In this document: positions 19,644 through 30,583 of the stretch, one piece after another | Layout: each line of letters opens with the position of its first letter | Numbering within the stretch: the stretch's first letter is position 1 | From: Ascaphus truei | Lineage: Eukaryota; Chordata; Amphibia; Anura; Ascaphidae | Direction: 5' to 3' | DNA length: 64,000 nt | Assembly: GCA_036426205.1 (NCBI GenBank) | Contig: CM071571.1 | Location: 113,879,306-113,943,305 of the forward strand | The notes under the pieces: generated by a model | Seen by the model: only the letters and a program-made list of their open reading frames with translations | Told to the model about the DNA's origin: nothing | Database searches by the model: none | Translations under genes and position numbers: made by a program

Positions 19644-19868
19644 GTACCCCCCCCCCTTGAGGAGCGGCCTCAGGACGACTCCAATATGGCTTTTGGGGAA
19701 ATTTAGAGTGGAAGAGTCTCAGGAGTCTGGGTGCATGTATTTGATGGTAGGGTACCCAAGATCTTTCTTCTGGGCCAAAGCCTTTCCAATGCACCAGGTA
19801 CTGCACCTAACCCCTCGTCCTCCTGGAATATAGAATAGACTGAATCTCAAACTCTTCCTGCCCCTGAA
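19644..19868 (-). pseudogene. Chromodomain at integrase C-terminus
   Basis: The minus strand encodes a chromodomain core with YLVHWKGF and ERSWVP about 15 residues apart, followed by a basic tail ending near the polypurine tract. It lies in a different frame from the integrase just upstream, with a stop at 19869. In chromoviruses this module steers integration toward particular chromatin. Together with the sushi-type Gag it places the element in the Tf1/sushi chromovirus group. Confidence 0.8.
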
Positions 19869-20580
19869 CTATGACTGCTTTAGGGTCAATCGGTGTCCTA
19901 AGGAACGCGGACTCTGGGACACAGGTTTCAGCAGTGACACATGGAACACAGAGGATATCCTCAAGGATGGAGGAAGTTCCAGACGATATGCCACAGGATT
20001 GATCCGTTCTTTTACTGGGAATGGACCCAAGAACCTGGGAGAGAGCTTGTGGCTTGGAGTCTTCAGTCTAATGTTCTTGGAGGAGAGCCAGACCTTATCC
20101 CCTGGTTTGAAGACTGGTGCCTGACGACGGTGACGATCTGCCTGTGTCTTTTGTCTTTGGGTTGCGCTTCTCAAAGCCTCTTGGATCCCTTTCCAGGATT
20201 CCTGAAGATCCTTGATTCGGTCATCGGTCGCTGGAACCCCGGAAGGAATTGAGGTGATGGGCAGCTGACCTGGGTGAAAACCATAATTAATGAAAAAAGG
20301 GGATTTCAACGTGGAGCTATTCTTTAAATAGTTATGGGAGAACTCTGCCCACGGAAGTAAATCTACCCAGTTGTTTTGGCTGTCTGCGATGAAGCATCGG
20401 AGGTATTGCTCCAGAGTCTGGTTCGTTCTCTCGGTTTGCCCATTAGTTTGGGGATGATACCCGGACGAAAAATTGAGGGTGATATCCATCCTGCGAGCGA
20501 AGGCTTGCCAAAATTTTGAGACAAATTGTGTACCTCGATCAGATACGATGGAAAGAGGAACTCCGTGAATGCGCGTCTGC
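19869..20580 (-). pseudogene. Chromovirus integrase, C-terminal part
   Basis: Contains the second catalytic Asp ([13 protein letters not shown]) and the catalytic Glu (NGQTERTNQTLEQYLR), then the typical FHVSLLKP block near the end. The N-terminal HHCC zinc finger and the first catalytic Asp are absent. The RNase H reading runs directly into this segment around 20570-20585, so an internal deletion has fused the two. The integrase cannot be functional. Confidence 0.9.
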
Positions 20581-20930
20581 CTTTTGATTATTTGAACCAG
20601 GAATGTAAGATATGAGATATTTAAATTTCGAGAAAAAAAGAGACCATTGAGCCTGACGCGGCCCAAGGCGACGTGCACTCTCAATGTAAAGTAAGTTTTT
20701 ATGATCAGTAAAGATCGAAATGGGGGTCTCCGTTCCCTCCAGAAGATGTCTCCATTCCTGAAGGGCGAGTTTAATAGCCAAGAGCTCTCTGTTTCCGACG
20801 TCATAGTGCCGTTCTGCCGAAGATTTTGTTTTTGAAAAGAACCCCCTGTGGGGACTGTCTCTGAGAGAGAATGGCGCCAACACCGATGTCGGATGCGTCT
20901 ACCTCTAGGGTAAAAGGAAGCCCGTGATTA
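20581..20930 (-). pseudogene. Chromovirus RNase H domain
   Basis: Reads [19 protein letters not shown], then [20 protein letters not shown] and [10 protein letters not shown], the standard Ty3/gypsy RNase H signature, ending SNNQKADA just before the deletion junction. A frameshift separates it from the RT near 20990. It lacks its last residues. Confidence 0.9.
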
Positions 20931-20991
20931 GGGTGACGCAAAATAGGAGCAGAAGCAAAAGATTTTTTGAGGGAGTCGAAAGCTTTGAGAG

Positions 20992-22011
20992 CTACAGGAG
21001 ACCAGACTGCTGTGTTAGCTCCCTTTTTGGTGAGGGCAGTAATGGGGCCACGGTAGAAGAAAAATTCTTGATAAATTTAAGATAGTAATTCGCAAATCCC
21101 AAGAATCGCTGTATGGCTTTCAGGGAAGTGGGTTGTGGCCATTCTAAGACAGCCTTGAGTTTGACTGGGTCCATAGAGAAGCCAGTGCTAGAAATAATAT
21201 ATCCAAGAAAGGGAATGGAAGAAAGATGAAAAGAACATTTCTCTAGTTTAGCATAGAGGTTGTTCTCCCGAAGGCGGGACAGGACTAATTTGGTGTGTTG
21301 AATGTGGTCAGAGAGGGATTTGGAAAAAATAAGGATATCGTCAAGGTATACGATAACGAAGCTGTCGAGGAGATCACGGAAGATCTCATTGACAAACTCC
21401 TGGAAGACCCCCGGGGCATTACTCAGGCCGAAAGGCATGACTAAATATTCATAATGCCCATCCCGGGTGTTAAAGGCGGTCTTCCATTCGTCGCCCTGAC
21501 GGATGCGGACAAGGTTATAGGCTCCGCGGAGATCAAGTTTGGAAAAAATTGTTGCCCCCTGTAGGTGATCGAAGAGTTCAGAAATAAGTGGCAGGGGGTA
21601 ACGGTTCTTGATCGTAATTTTGTTAAGACCTCTGTAGTCAATACAGGGACGCAAGGAACCATCCTTTTTCTTAACAAAAAAAAATCCAGCTCTAGATGGA
21701 GATGAAGAATTGTAGATAAAACCTTTCCTCAAGTTATCCTGAATATACTTGGTCATGGCCTTAGTCTCGGGTATGGATAGGGGGTAAGAACGGCTCTTGG
21801 GTAAGGTAGCACCGGGAAGGAGCTCAATGGGACAGACAAAGTCTCTATGGGGAGGTAACACTTCAGAACGTACCTTATCAAAAACGTTCGCCAGGTCCCA
21901 GTAGACCGTTGGAAGGGAAGTTTTATACTCTGCGGGTAATTCCACTCCGGCTAACGTCCGTTTGGGGGGAAGACAGGCACTGGGGGCTCCATCGTATGTG
22001 CTGCTTACCAA
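20992..22011 (-). pseudogene. Chromovirus reverse transcriptase
   Basis: Minus-strand reading of ~340 residues with all RT blocks: [20 protein letters not shown] and [21 protein letters not shown], the catalytic YLDD in VYLDDILIF, and FLGYIIS. The catalytic motif is intact and this is the longest unbroken frame of the element. The palm and thumb continue to the frame end near 20992, where a shift leads into RNase H. Confidence 0.92.
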
Positions 22012-22390
22012 CCCAATCTAATTGTGGGTTATGAAGTTGCAACCAGGGGAGTCCCAGAATCACATCAACCGATGGAATGTGGATCACGTCCAACATAATC
22101 TTCTCTTGGTGACCGTCCTCCGTGGAGAGGGATAGGGAACAAGTCTCCAGATAAATAAAGGCTGGTTGGAGTGGACGCCCGTCTATGGCCTCCAGACCAA
22201 CTGGAACAGCCTTAGATCGAAAGGGAATACCATTCCTATAGGCAAAACTCTGATCAATAAAGTTCCCCTGAGACCCAGGATCTATAAATGCAGAGGTGGG
22301 GATCAGGGAGTTATTCCAGGCCAGAGAAATAGGCAGCATTATACGATTGGGAAGTACTTTAGATGAAGAAAAAGAGAAGAGATTATGCAC
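21923..22390 (-). pseudogene. Chromovirus aspartic protease
   Basis: The active-site region reads AFIDPGSQGNFID, so the usual Asp-Ser-Gly is Asp-Pro-Gly here. VILGLPWLQLHNP, the ILG-type second motif, follows about 85 residues later. Pro in place of Ser/Thr at the active site would be expected to damage activity. It overlaps the start of the RT frame. Confidence 0.8.
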
Positions 22391-22399
22391 AATGAGACC

Positions 22400-23321
22400 C
22401 TCTCATACCTTATTGGGTCCTGGCGTTTTCCCGGTCGCAGAGGACAGCTTACCAGCAGATGACCGGGATGACCGCAGTAATGGCACAGTCCACCATCTTG
22501 TCGGTGCTGTCTTTCAGACGCGGATAGACGATGACCTCCAAGCTGCATCGGTTCGGCTCATCCATGGGTTGGGGGACGTGATGGACGAGACTGCGGCTGG
22601 ATGATCGGGAGGAGTTGGTACGAGGAAGAGCGCGTTCAAGTCTCCTCTCTCGTAGCCGCTGGTCCACGCGGATGCAGACCGCCATGAGATCCTCCAATCT
22701 GGTGGGTCTCTCCATAGTGGCCAGCTGGTCCTTGATGTCATCCGACAGACCCTGCCAAAAGGCTGCTGACAGTGAGCCATCATTCCAGGAGGTCTCCGCC
22801 GCGATGGTCCGGAAGTCCAAAGCATACTCGGCAACAGGACGAGTACCCTGGGAAATATGGAAGAGAGAAGAATCTGCCGTAATTTGACGACCAGGCGTAT
22901 GGAATACTTACCTGAATTCTCGAAGAAAGCGAGAATAGTCATGCGTCATGGCAGGATCCCGCTCCCAGATGGGGGATGCCCAGGCTAGGGCTTTTCCGTT
23001 CAAGAGAGACATAATATAGGTCACCTTTGAACGAGCAGTGGGGAAGCGCAAGGGAGATAGTTCAAATTGCATTTCGCACTGATTTAGAAACCCTCTGCAC
23101 TCGTGGGGATCCCCTGCATAGCGGTTGGGAGCCGGGAGACGAGGATCCACAGCCACGGGAAGGCCCTGTGAGGGAAACGCCGCAGTTACCATGGCAGAGG
23201 AGCCTAGGGAAGGCTGCAACAAGGAGAGTCTATAGAGCTCCTGCGTCATGGACGCAAGCTGCGCCTCTAGCTGGAGAAGTCACTGCATAGGGCTTGGTTT
23301 CTCAACCTCTTCGGGGTCCAT
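22400..23321 (-). pseudogene. Chromovirus Gag
   Basis: The start codon at 23321-23319 (MDPEEVEKPS) lies only about 20 bases inside the 5' LTR. The capsid region includes NRYAGDPHECRGFLNQCEMQ and ERDPAM, and the nucleocapsid ends in one CCHC knuckle, CHYCGHPGHLLVSC. This is the architecture of sushi-type Gag, the source of the domesticated mammalian PEG10/RTL genes. A stop soon after the start and at least two frameshifts (near 22915 and 22820) break it. Confidence 0.85.
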
Positions 23322-23329
23322 GTCTGTTG

Positions 23330-23340
23330 GGCTGAGCATA
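23330..23340 (-). promoter_or_regulatory. Self-priming PBS candidate
   Basis: The minus strand immediately inside the 5' LTR reads TATGCTCAGCC. The predicted transcript 5' region in the LTR (GGCTGAGCATA at 23773-23784, ~30 bases downstream of a TATA-like box at 23807-23813) is its exact complement over 11 bases. Elements of the Tf1/sushi group are known to prime reverse transcription with their own mRNA 5' end instead of a tRNA. Confidence 0.6.
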
Positions 23341-23341
23341 A

Positions 23342-24177
23342 TATTACGCTGTGCTCACCATGGACAAGGAGGGACCCCGAAACTGAGGTGAGATGGGTAA
23401 CAAACTGCACCCACAGCTAGGGGGACACGCCTGGAAAGTGGAAAATAGGCGTCTGGAACCGTCTGGGAGTATAAGAGAAAGTAAGATACTCGCCAGATGA
23501 GAAGGGAGATTCCAGAAGATAGGTGGTACCGAGAGCCTGGGGTCCAGAGCTGGGAGGTAGGTCGGAATCTGCAAACTGAGGTAAAGGGGTCGGGGTGTCC
23601 AGAAGGTCAGGATACAGACCAGGGGTGTCAGGAGGTCAGGATACAGACCAGGGGTAGAAGACCAGAGCAGATCCACAGCCAGGATGGTTCGGTACGCAAG
23701 GGATCACTAAGGAGACAAAAAGAGACAGGAACTGAGGCAGGCACGACCGTGGGTAACACAGGTCATACAAAGCTATGCTCAGCCAAAGAATGAATGGCTG
23801 AGCAAGGTATAAGTAGGAGGAAGGACCAATAGGGAGAGGGGGAGTAATGAGGGAGCGGCCCCAGGGAAGATGGAGATTGGAAGGGAGAAACTTACCACAG
23901 CTGCGCTGGATATGCAGCTTGTGAGCGGTGCACGCGCATCAGGCATGTGCGCCGCGTGGGAGAGGTGCGCTCAGCCTCAGCTGGGGGCGGGCACTCCCCC
24001 TGAAGAAGGACGTTAGAAGTCCTCGGCCGTGCGCGCGCATGTGGAGTTCAGTAGCGCCACGGGGAGCGGAGGGGAAGGAAGATCCCGCCCGCGGCGGCGA
24101 AGAGGGAGAGCCGAAGCGCAGGTAAGTGAGGTCGCGGAGGAACCCCCTTAGGGAGAGGTGTTCCCCCGGACCTTACA
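23342..24177 (-). mobile_element. Chromovirus 5' LTR
   Basis: 836 bp, from TATTACGCTG (first G mutated to A) to CCTTACA, matching the LTR at 18812-19643 along its length. It contains the TATA-like box and GGCTGAGCATA noted under the PBS entry. Its last ~275 bp belong to the duplicated segment that recurs at 26117. Confidence 0.9.
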
Positions 24178-24179
24178 CA

Positions 24180-24650
24180 TTGTTGTGAATTTGGGGAAAG
24201 GTTTGCACAGAATACACATAATTGTTTGCAAATTCCTTTTGGCGAATCAGCCCAAATCCGTTTCCTGTATTTCTCGCACATTTCCCCTCAAATCCGTTCA
24301 CGGTATTGTTGTAAAATACTGTAAACGGATTTGGACAGTTTAATCCCGCGGTGGAATCATAAAAAAACATGATTGGATAGAATCGCTTAACAGATTGTAG
24401 AATCCAATTCGTGGATTCAGCAATCCATTGGCGGTTCTTACAAATTCGCCAAAGGATTGCTGAATCTTGGGATTGGATTCTACAAATCATCCATGCGTTG
24501 CAGAATCCGTGGAGTGTATTGGTATAATAATTGTAAAAAATCCACAAGAAGGGAATCACCCTTTTTTAGATTGATTCCGTGAAATCCGCGGAAAAAAGAA
24601 TCGGCCAATCCGCTACAAATCCAAATTCAGCCCAAAATATCACCCATATC
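24180..24650. repeat. AATCC/GGATT-rich block, hAT-like end
   Basis: Dense in both orientations of GGATT, producing many small hairpins. The right end, cleaner in copy 2 near 26860, reverse-complements to TGTAGAGATGGGTGATATTT, a terminal sequence often seen in hAT-type non-autonomous elements. The other end is not defined because the LTR element borders it. Confidence 0.4.
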
Positions 24651-24799
24651 TACAATATTCGCAATATGCATCTAAATAATGGGTGATCTCTTGCTTGAAT
24701 ATACTGAATTTAACTTTGTTTCTCATATCACTTTCGGCACAATGGGGCCCGAAACACTTCACAATTACAATATTGTGCGTGGTAAGCAAAAATTTTACA

Positions 24800-24985
24800 T
24801 AGGATTTTTACAGACACAGTGTGCTCCTAAATAAATTTACAATCTATGTACAGTAAGATAAGGGACATAAAGTGACTTTCCCAAGGTCACAAGAAGTGAC
24901 ACAGGGATTCAAACCGGTTTCGCTGCATCAGAGTCAGTGCATTGGTTTCAGAAACACCTGAGCCACTTCTCCAGCCCTCACTTGT
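24800..24985. repeat. L2/MIR-like repeat, first copy
   Basis: Contains AAAGTGACTTTCCCAAGGTC, then CAGGGATTCAAACC and a ..CTGAGCCACTTCTCC.. ending. This is the conserved block shared by the L2 3' end and MIR-type SINEs. The same repeat lies at about 27015-27205 in the duplicate, and a relative lies at 52267-52480. Confidence 0.6.
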
Positions 24986-25157
24986 GGACATTTGTCAGTC
25001 TTGCTAGAACATTTTGAGTTCAGGAACATTTTTAAAAATTTCCTTAACATTTTAAACATTATTTAACTTTTCTAAATAATGAAGAAAAAAAAAGTGTATT
25101 GAATTTTAACTGTGGGTAACCCTTATTAATACCACTCACATCATGGCAGATTACTCA

Positions 25158-25250
25158 TTGACAAAGGCCCTGGGCGTGAAACGCATCAGAGTACCTGCCA
25201 AGACTATCCATGTACCTGTTTTTAAGCTAATAAACTTATTTTTTGATTTT
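25158..25250 (+). repeat. Hammerhead-like box followed by AATAAA
   Basis: TTGACAAAGG-CCCTGGGC-GTGAAACG at 25158-25184, then TAATAAACTT about 45 bases on. The duplicate at 27385-27411 has a longer stem (GCGCCC/GGGCGT). The layout suggests the 3' end or R-U5 of a retroelement. Confidence 0.45.
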
Positions 25251-25434
25251 TGAATCCTGCTTCTAACAGTTCAATTGGTTAGCTGTGCTCCGTTTTCCCT
25301 TTGGGACTATCTACTTACCTGAGCATGCGCACGGATGCACGCTGTGCTGGAGACCACTTGATATGCTTTCTATTAACTGCTTCCTGTTGACGGTGCAGAG
25401 AGTTCACACAGAAGCAAGGCTATGCAGTATCCAG

Positions 25435-26116
25435 TGAGTGGGGGAGTGGGGGAAGTGGATGGACTGGGCGCTTCCTAAACAATATAGTAATTAGTGTGAT
25501 AAGTGACACACCTTAAGTACACACAATAAACCTATCACCATATAGTGTTAAATAAAATAAATTAAAACCAGTGTACAACAGCAGCTCAACTTCCTCTTTT
25601 GGGATCGTTCCTAATCCCAGGATGTGAAGTATTTCTTTTCTTGGGGTTGAGGAGGAGCGCTGGATCTCGTGATATGTGAAAAGATATAGATATATATAGT
25701 GCAGATGGTAATTTACTGCTTTAAATGATGTAAAACATAAGAAATGAACTCACAAAGAACGTATAAAATCACTGCATGTCAGAGATCCTTCTCTCTCTGA
25801 CTGGAGCCCTTTATGTTACTGGAGTCTGTATCCTCTCAGTGAAGTGGATGATATGAAAATAAAGAAAACCACAAATAGTGCAAATAGTATAAACTATACA
25901 AATGTATTATGCACAGGTAGTCAGGAAACTCACATTTTCCATAATAAAGTTGGGTGGTGGAGAGAACCGCCGATAGAAGCAGGCTGCTGTTCGGTGCTTC
26001 ACTTTCCCCTCACAGTGTAGTTCAATGCCAGTCTGTGCCGTCGCGTCACTTCCGGTTTCGCGTCACGTCACTTCCGGTTTCGCGTCATAGGTGAGGGCGG
26101 GAAGCCAAAATGGATA
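25435..26116. other. Spacer between duplicate copies
   Basis: Unrelated to the duplicated segment. It holds a tandem GTCACTTCCGGTTTCGCGTC pair near 26043-26088 and no coding signal. Confidence 0.5.
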
Positions 26117-27663
26117 TGCGCTGGATATGCAGCTTGTGAGCGGTGCACGCGCATCAGGCGTGTGCGCCGCGTGGGAGAGGTGCGCTCAGCCTCAGCTGGG
26201 GGCGGGCACTCCCCCTGAAGAAGGACGTAGAAGTCCTCGGCCGTGCGCGCGCATGTGCGAGTTCAGTAGCCGCCACGGGGAGCGGAGGGGAAGGAAGATC
26301 CCGCCCGCGGCGGCGAAGAGGGAGAGCCGAAGCGCAGGTAAGTGAGGTCGCGGGAGGAACCCCCTTAGGGAGAGGTGTTCCCCCGGACCTTACACATTGT
26401 TTGTGAATTTGGGGAAAGGTTTGCACAGATCTACACATAATTGTTGCAAATTCCTTTTGGCGAATCAGCCCAAATCCGTTTCCTGTATTTTCTCGCACAT
26501 TTCCCCTCAAATCCGTTTCACGGTGTAAAATCTGTAAACGGATTTGGACAGTTGTAATCCGCGTGGAATCATAAAAAAACATGATTGGATAGAATCGCTT
26601 AACAGATTTGTAGAATCCAATTCGTGGATTCAGCAATCCATTGGCGGATTCTTACAAATTCGCCAACGGATTGCTGAATCTTGGGATTGGATTCTACAAA
26701 TCCATCCATGCGTTGCAGAATCCGTGGAGTGTATTGGTATAATAATTGTAAAAAATCCACAAGAAGGGAATCACCCTTTTTTAGATTGATCCGCTGAAAT
26801 CCGCGGAATAAAAGAATCGGCCAATCCGCTACAAATCCAAATTCAGCCCAAAATATCACCCATCTCTACACATATCTGCAATATGCATCTAAAATAATTG
26901 GCGTGATCTCTTGCTTGAATATACTGTAATCTTAACTTTGTTTCTCATATCACTTTCGCACAATGGGACCCGAAACACTTCACAATTACAATATTGTGCG
27001 TGGTAAGCAAAATTTTACATAGGATTTTTACAGACACAGTGCCTGCCTAAATAAATTTACAATCTATGTACAGTAAGATAAGGGACATAAAGTGACTTTC
27101 CCAAGGTCACAAGAAGCTGACACCGGGATTCAAACCAGGTTTCGCTGCATCAGAGTCAGTGCCATTGGTTTCAGAACACCCTGAGCCACTTCTCCAGCCC
27201 TCACTTGTGACATTTGTCAGTCTTGCTAGAACATTTTGAAGTTCCAGGAACATTTTTAAAAATTTCCTTAACATTTTACACATTATTTAACTTTTCTAAA
27301 TTAATGAAGAAAAAAAAAGTGTATTGAATTTTAACTGTGGGTAACCCTTTATTAATACCACCTCACATCATGGCAGATTACTCTTTGACAAAGCGCCCTG
27401 GGCGTGAAACGCATCAGAGTACCTGCCAAGACTATCCATGTACCTGTTTTTAAGCTAATAAACTTTATTTTTGATTTTTGAATCCTGCTTCTACCAGTTC
27501 AATTGGTTAGCTGTGCTCCGGTTTTCCCTTTGGGACTATCTACTTACCTGAGCATGCGCACGGATGCACGCTGTGCTGGAGACCACTTGATATGCTTTCT
27601 ATTAACTGCTTCCTGTTGACGGTGCAGAGAGTTCACACAGAAGCAAGGCTATGCAGTATCCAG
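26117..27663. repeat. ~1.54-kb direct duplication, copy 2
   Basis: Matches 23902-25434 throughout. At most differences copy 2 has one extra base, for example TATTTTCTCG against TATTTCTCG, CCGTTTCAC against CCGTTCAC and AGATTTGTAG against AGATTGTAG. Only the 3'-terminal part of the LTR is present, so this is a copy of a junction region rather than an independent insertion. Confidence 0.9.
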
Positions 27664-28878
27664 CTGATTCCCCGGCGGTTACAGTCACTACGACGTCGGC
27701 CACACAAGGCTTCAGCTGACGCAGACGGTTCCTTAACCGGAGGGGCTCTCAGACACCTTTCAGCCTATCGAAGAGGGTCATAGCACCTACTAGGTCTCTC
27801 TTCAACAGCTGTGAATACAGCCTGGAGCTACATCACTGACACGGCTTTTTTCCTTCTCCACCCCCAAGGACTCGCAAGCGGGTAACCATGAGTACCATGC
27901 AGGCAAAATGTTGGTGCTATATGAGATTAGCCAGTTGCCTTTATGATTGTTCCACGACTATTATCATTTATCTGTGGATGCGAGGAGGGATATTATGACA
28001 TCATTGATACTTAATACTTAGGATCTCCAGACACCAAATTTGTATACTCATATGCATTCATTGAGCTCCGATATCTCTGAGGGCTGACATCAGCCCTGAG
28101 TGCGTTTCAGTTGAATTTGAACACATTTGCACATTTCTAGTCATATGATACAGGTGTAGCCAAAGTTAATGCAACCGATGACACGCTACTGCAGGTAAAA
28201 TGGCATTATAGCCCCTCCTTCTCAAGCATAGCTGAATTAAAATAATGGCCATTTCCCAAACTGTAAAAAGAGCAGCATAGGGGAAACTTCAGTGACTTTA
28301 ATGACAGTTCTGCCTAACTGTTAACAATGTATATTTGGCTCTTGTATAGCTACACCCATTGTATTTAATGTTTGCCTTGGTTTGGACAGCTTTATCTCTT
28401 TTGGAAAATAATATTCCTTGCAAAGGTAATTCCTTTAAAGATGTGTAAAGTGAAGTTGGAGGCAAAAAACAGAAGGTAGCAAAGCAGTGTACAATTCAGT
28501 GAGCAACAAGGCCAATGACTTCATTTCTAGATGTTTTTCAACACAGTTGGAGAGAACAAAATGATAATGCTTGACTGACATTATGTAGTAGTTTGATGCC
28601 GAATAATAATGAAGTGCAATAATCACTTTACAAAAAGTGTCAATTTGATTGGACGTAAAACATAAAAATGTGAGAAGAATGAGCTTGTCAAAAAAAATAT
28701 GTCAAACTTGTCAAAAATATCGAAGAGAAATAACAGAGAAGTAAGTAAAGACTACTTTGCAATAATTATTCTTTCTATTTAACGTTTTCATTGTTATGGA
28801 ACTGTCTGAGATTAAAATACATGAATTGAAATCTTCTACAAGTACTAAATATCACTGAAACACAGATACATTTTAAGT
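27664..28878. other. No gene seen
   Basis: Mostly AT-rich sequence without repeat ends or coding domains. TATCTCTGAGGGCTGACATC near 28070 has a short palindrome (GGGCTGACATCAGCCC). Confidence 0.5.
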
Positions 28879-30014
28879 ATGCATCCTTTTTCTATATTTC
28901 TTTCCTACCTGCGCCCTCTAACACTACACAGATATATCCCCTGCACTAAAACACACGCCTCCAAATCCTCCTCACACATTCTCTTTATTTCCATGCTTCT
29001 CCTCCTTGCTTCTGGGGATATCTCTTCTAATCCTGGTCCCTGTCTACATACTCTTGTCCTCGCCTCCCACATATCTTCTACTCCTTCTGGTGTAAACCCC
29101 ACTAATCTTATACCCATCCCTGTCAATCTCCCTCCTCTCTCCCCTTTTCGCATGACCTTCATTGACCTTTGAAATGCTCGCACCCTTTCCAACAATTTCC
29201 TCTCTGCGCATGACTTCTTTTTCTCTCACTATCCTTTTCTTTGCTATAACTGAGACTTAGCTCACTCAGTCTGACTCTGCTCTGGAAGATTCCCACTCTT
29301 ATGGTGGCCTTTCTTTCTCCCACACTCTGTGCCCTGATGGCAGGGGTGATGACGTGGGGCTGTCCTTTCCTCTTTGTCATTACCGAACCCTTCCTATTCA
29401 TCCCTCTCTTTCTTTTCCCTCCTTTGAGGCTCAAATTGTCCAGCTTTTCTGTCCTCTCCATGTCCATGTCCACCCACAAGGATGGCCATGACCTAGACTT
29501 GGTTTTCATTAAAAACGTTTATCTCAGATTTTTCCATTTCCCCCTTTCCTCTCTCTGACCACCAGCTCATCTCATTTTCTCTCACTTCTCCCCTTATCCA
29601 CCTCATCTACCCCTCGTTTCTGCAGAGAACTGTGCTCTATTAATCTAGCAGCTTTTGACTCTACTTTGCACTCCTCACTCTCCTCTCTCAGCTCTGCTCC
29701 AGACCCTGACAACCTGGTCAGGAACTACAACTGTGTCCTATCCTCCTCTCTTGATCTGCATGCCCCGATTTCTCCCTGCCATTCTCGCCCTTCTATCCCA
29801 AGACTCTGGCTAAATTTGCACACATGCATGCTGCATTCCTGCACTCGTTTCTCTGAACGCCTCTGGAGGAAATATCACACTCTCTCAGACTTCCTTCACT
29901 ACAAATTTATGTTATCCTGTTTTAACTCTGCCCTCTCTCAGGCTAAAAAAAACTACCATTCTTCACTAATCAACACGTACAAGTCTAACTCATGTTGACC
30001 CTTCTATGTCTTTC
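28879..30014 (+). pseudogene. CR1/L2-group LINE, endonuclease region
   Basis: The first frame has a hydrophobic stretch running into LLLLASGDISSNPGP, the N-terminal motif typical of L2/CR1-like ORF2 proteins and similar to viral 2A peptides. Weak endonuclease-like blocks follow with many stops and frame changes. The linker before RT is clearer: RFSERLWRKYHTLSDFLHYK and ALSQAKKNYHSSLI near 29840-29980. The element stops at 30014 where an LTR begins, so RT and the 3' tail are missing. The plus-strand CT-rich composition is that of the LINE itself. Confidence 0.7.
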
Positions 30015-30583
30015 TGTAACGGGTGCCCGCCACAAACTGGACTGAACTGTGAGGCTGAGATGGGGATAATGAAATACCGATCTAAGGCTGCAAGATTGCG
30101 TCCGGAATGCAGAGTCGTGGTTGTGGGTAGCCGGGTCAGGGTTGGAGAAGGGAGGATCATCATATTACTTGCCATGGTCGTTGGTCGGAGGAGGTATGGA
30201 TCGTTGGTGTCACTAGCCGTGGTCGAGGGTTAGACAGGATCGTTGAACCGAGGTGTCCGTAGAACTGCAAGATAAAGGATAGCGCAGCAGGCAAGACAAG
30301 GCAAGGCAGGACAATATAAGGTGCTTGCAACTAGCACAACATCACAAGGAAACAGTCTCTATGCTCAGTCAAATTGCAGCAGGAATAGCTGAGCATATAA
30401 AGGGAGAGCAGCCAATAGCTGAGGAGTACAGCAGCAGAAGCTGCTGCAAGAATTAGCCCCCTGATTCGTTGCTGAGTGATCTCAGAACAGCAAGCACTGA
30501 CGAAGAGTAGTGGCAGTCAGTTTGTATCAAAGCCTGGAGCAGAGTCTGCTGTTGATGCTGCTGTCTCGAGGGCGATCTTCACA
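30015..30583 (-). mobile_element. Chromovirus LTR (second element, 3' LTR)
   Basis: 569 bp from TGTAACGGGT to GATCTTCACA, followed by GTACACCCCCCTTCAG, the complement of a polypurine tract. It is related to the LTRs at 36027, 36829 and 42741 through shared blocks such as CCACAAACTGGACTGAAC, GGGTCAGGGTTGGAGAAG and a TATGCTCAG box. The minus strand has TTTATATG about 30 bases before CTGAGCATAG, as in the intact element. Confidence 0.85.

Larger units (their letters stand above)
23902..25434. repeat. ~1.54-kb direct duplication, copy 1
   Basis: This segment, from GCGCTGGATATGCAGC to CTATGCAGTATCCAG, is repeated at 26117-27663. It contains the end of the chromovirus LTR, an AATCC/GGATT-rich non-coding block (24180-24640), an L2/MIR-like repeat and a hammerhead-like box. 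Relative to copy 2 it has many single-base gaps and few substitutions. Confidence 0.9.
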
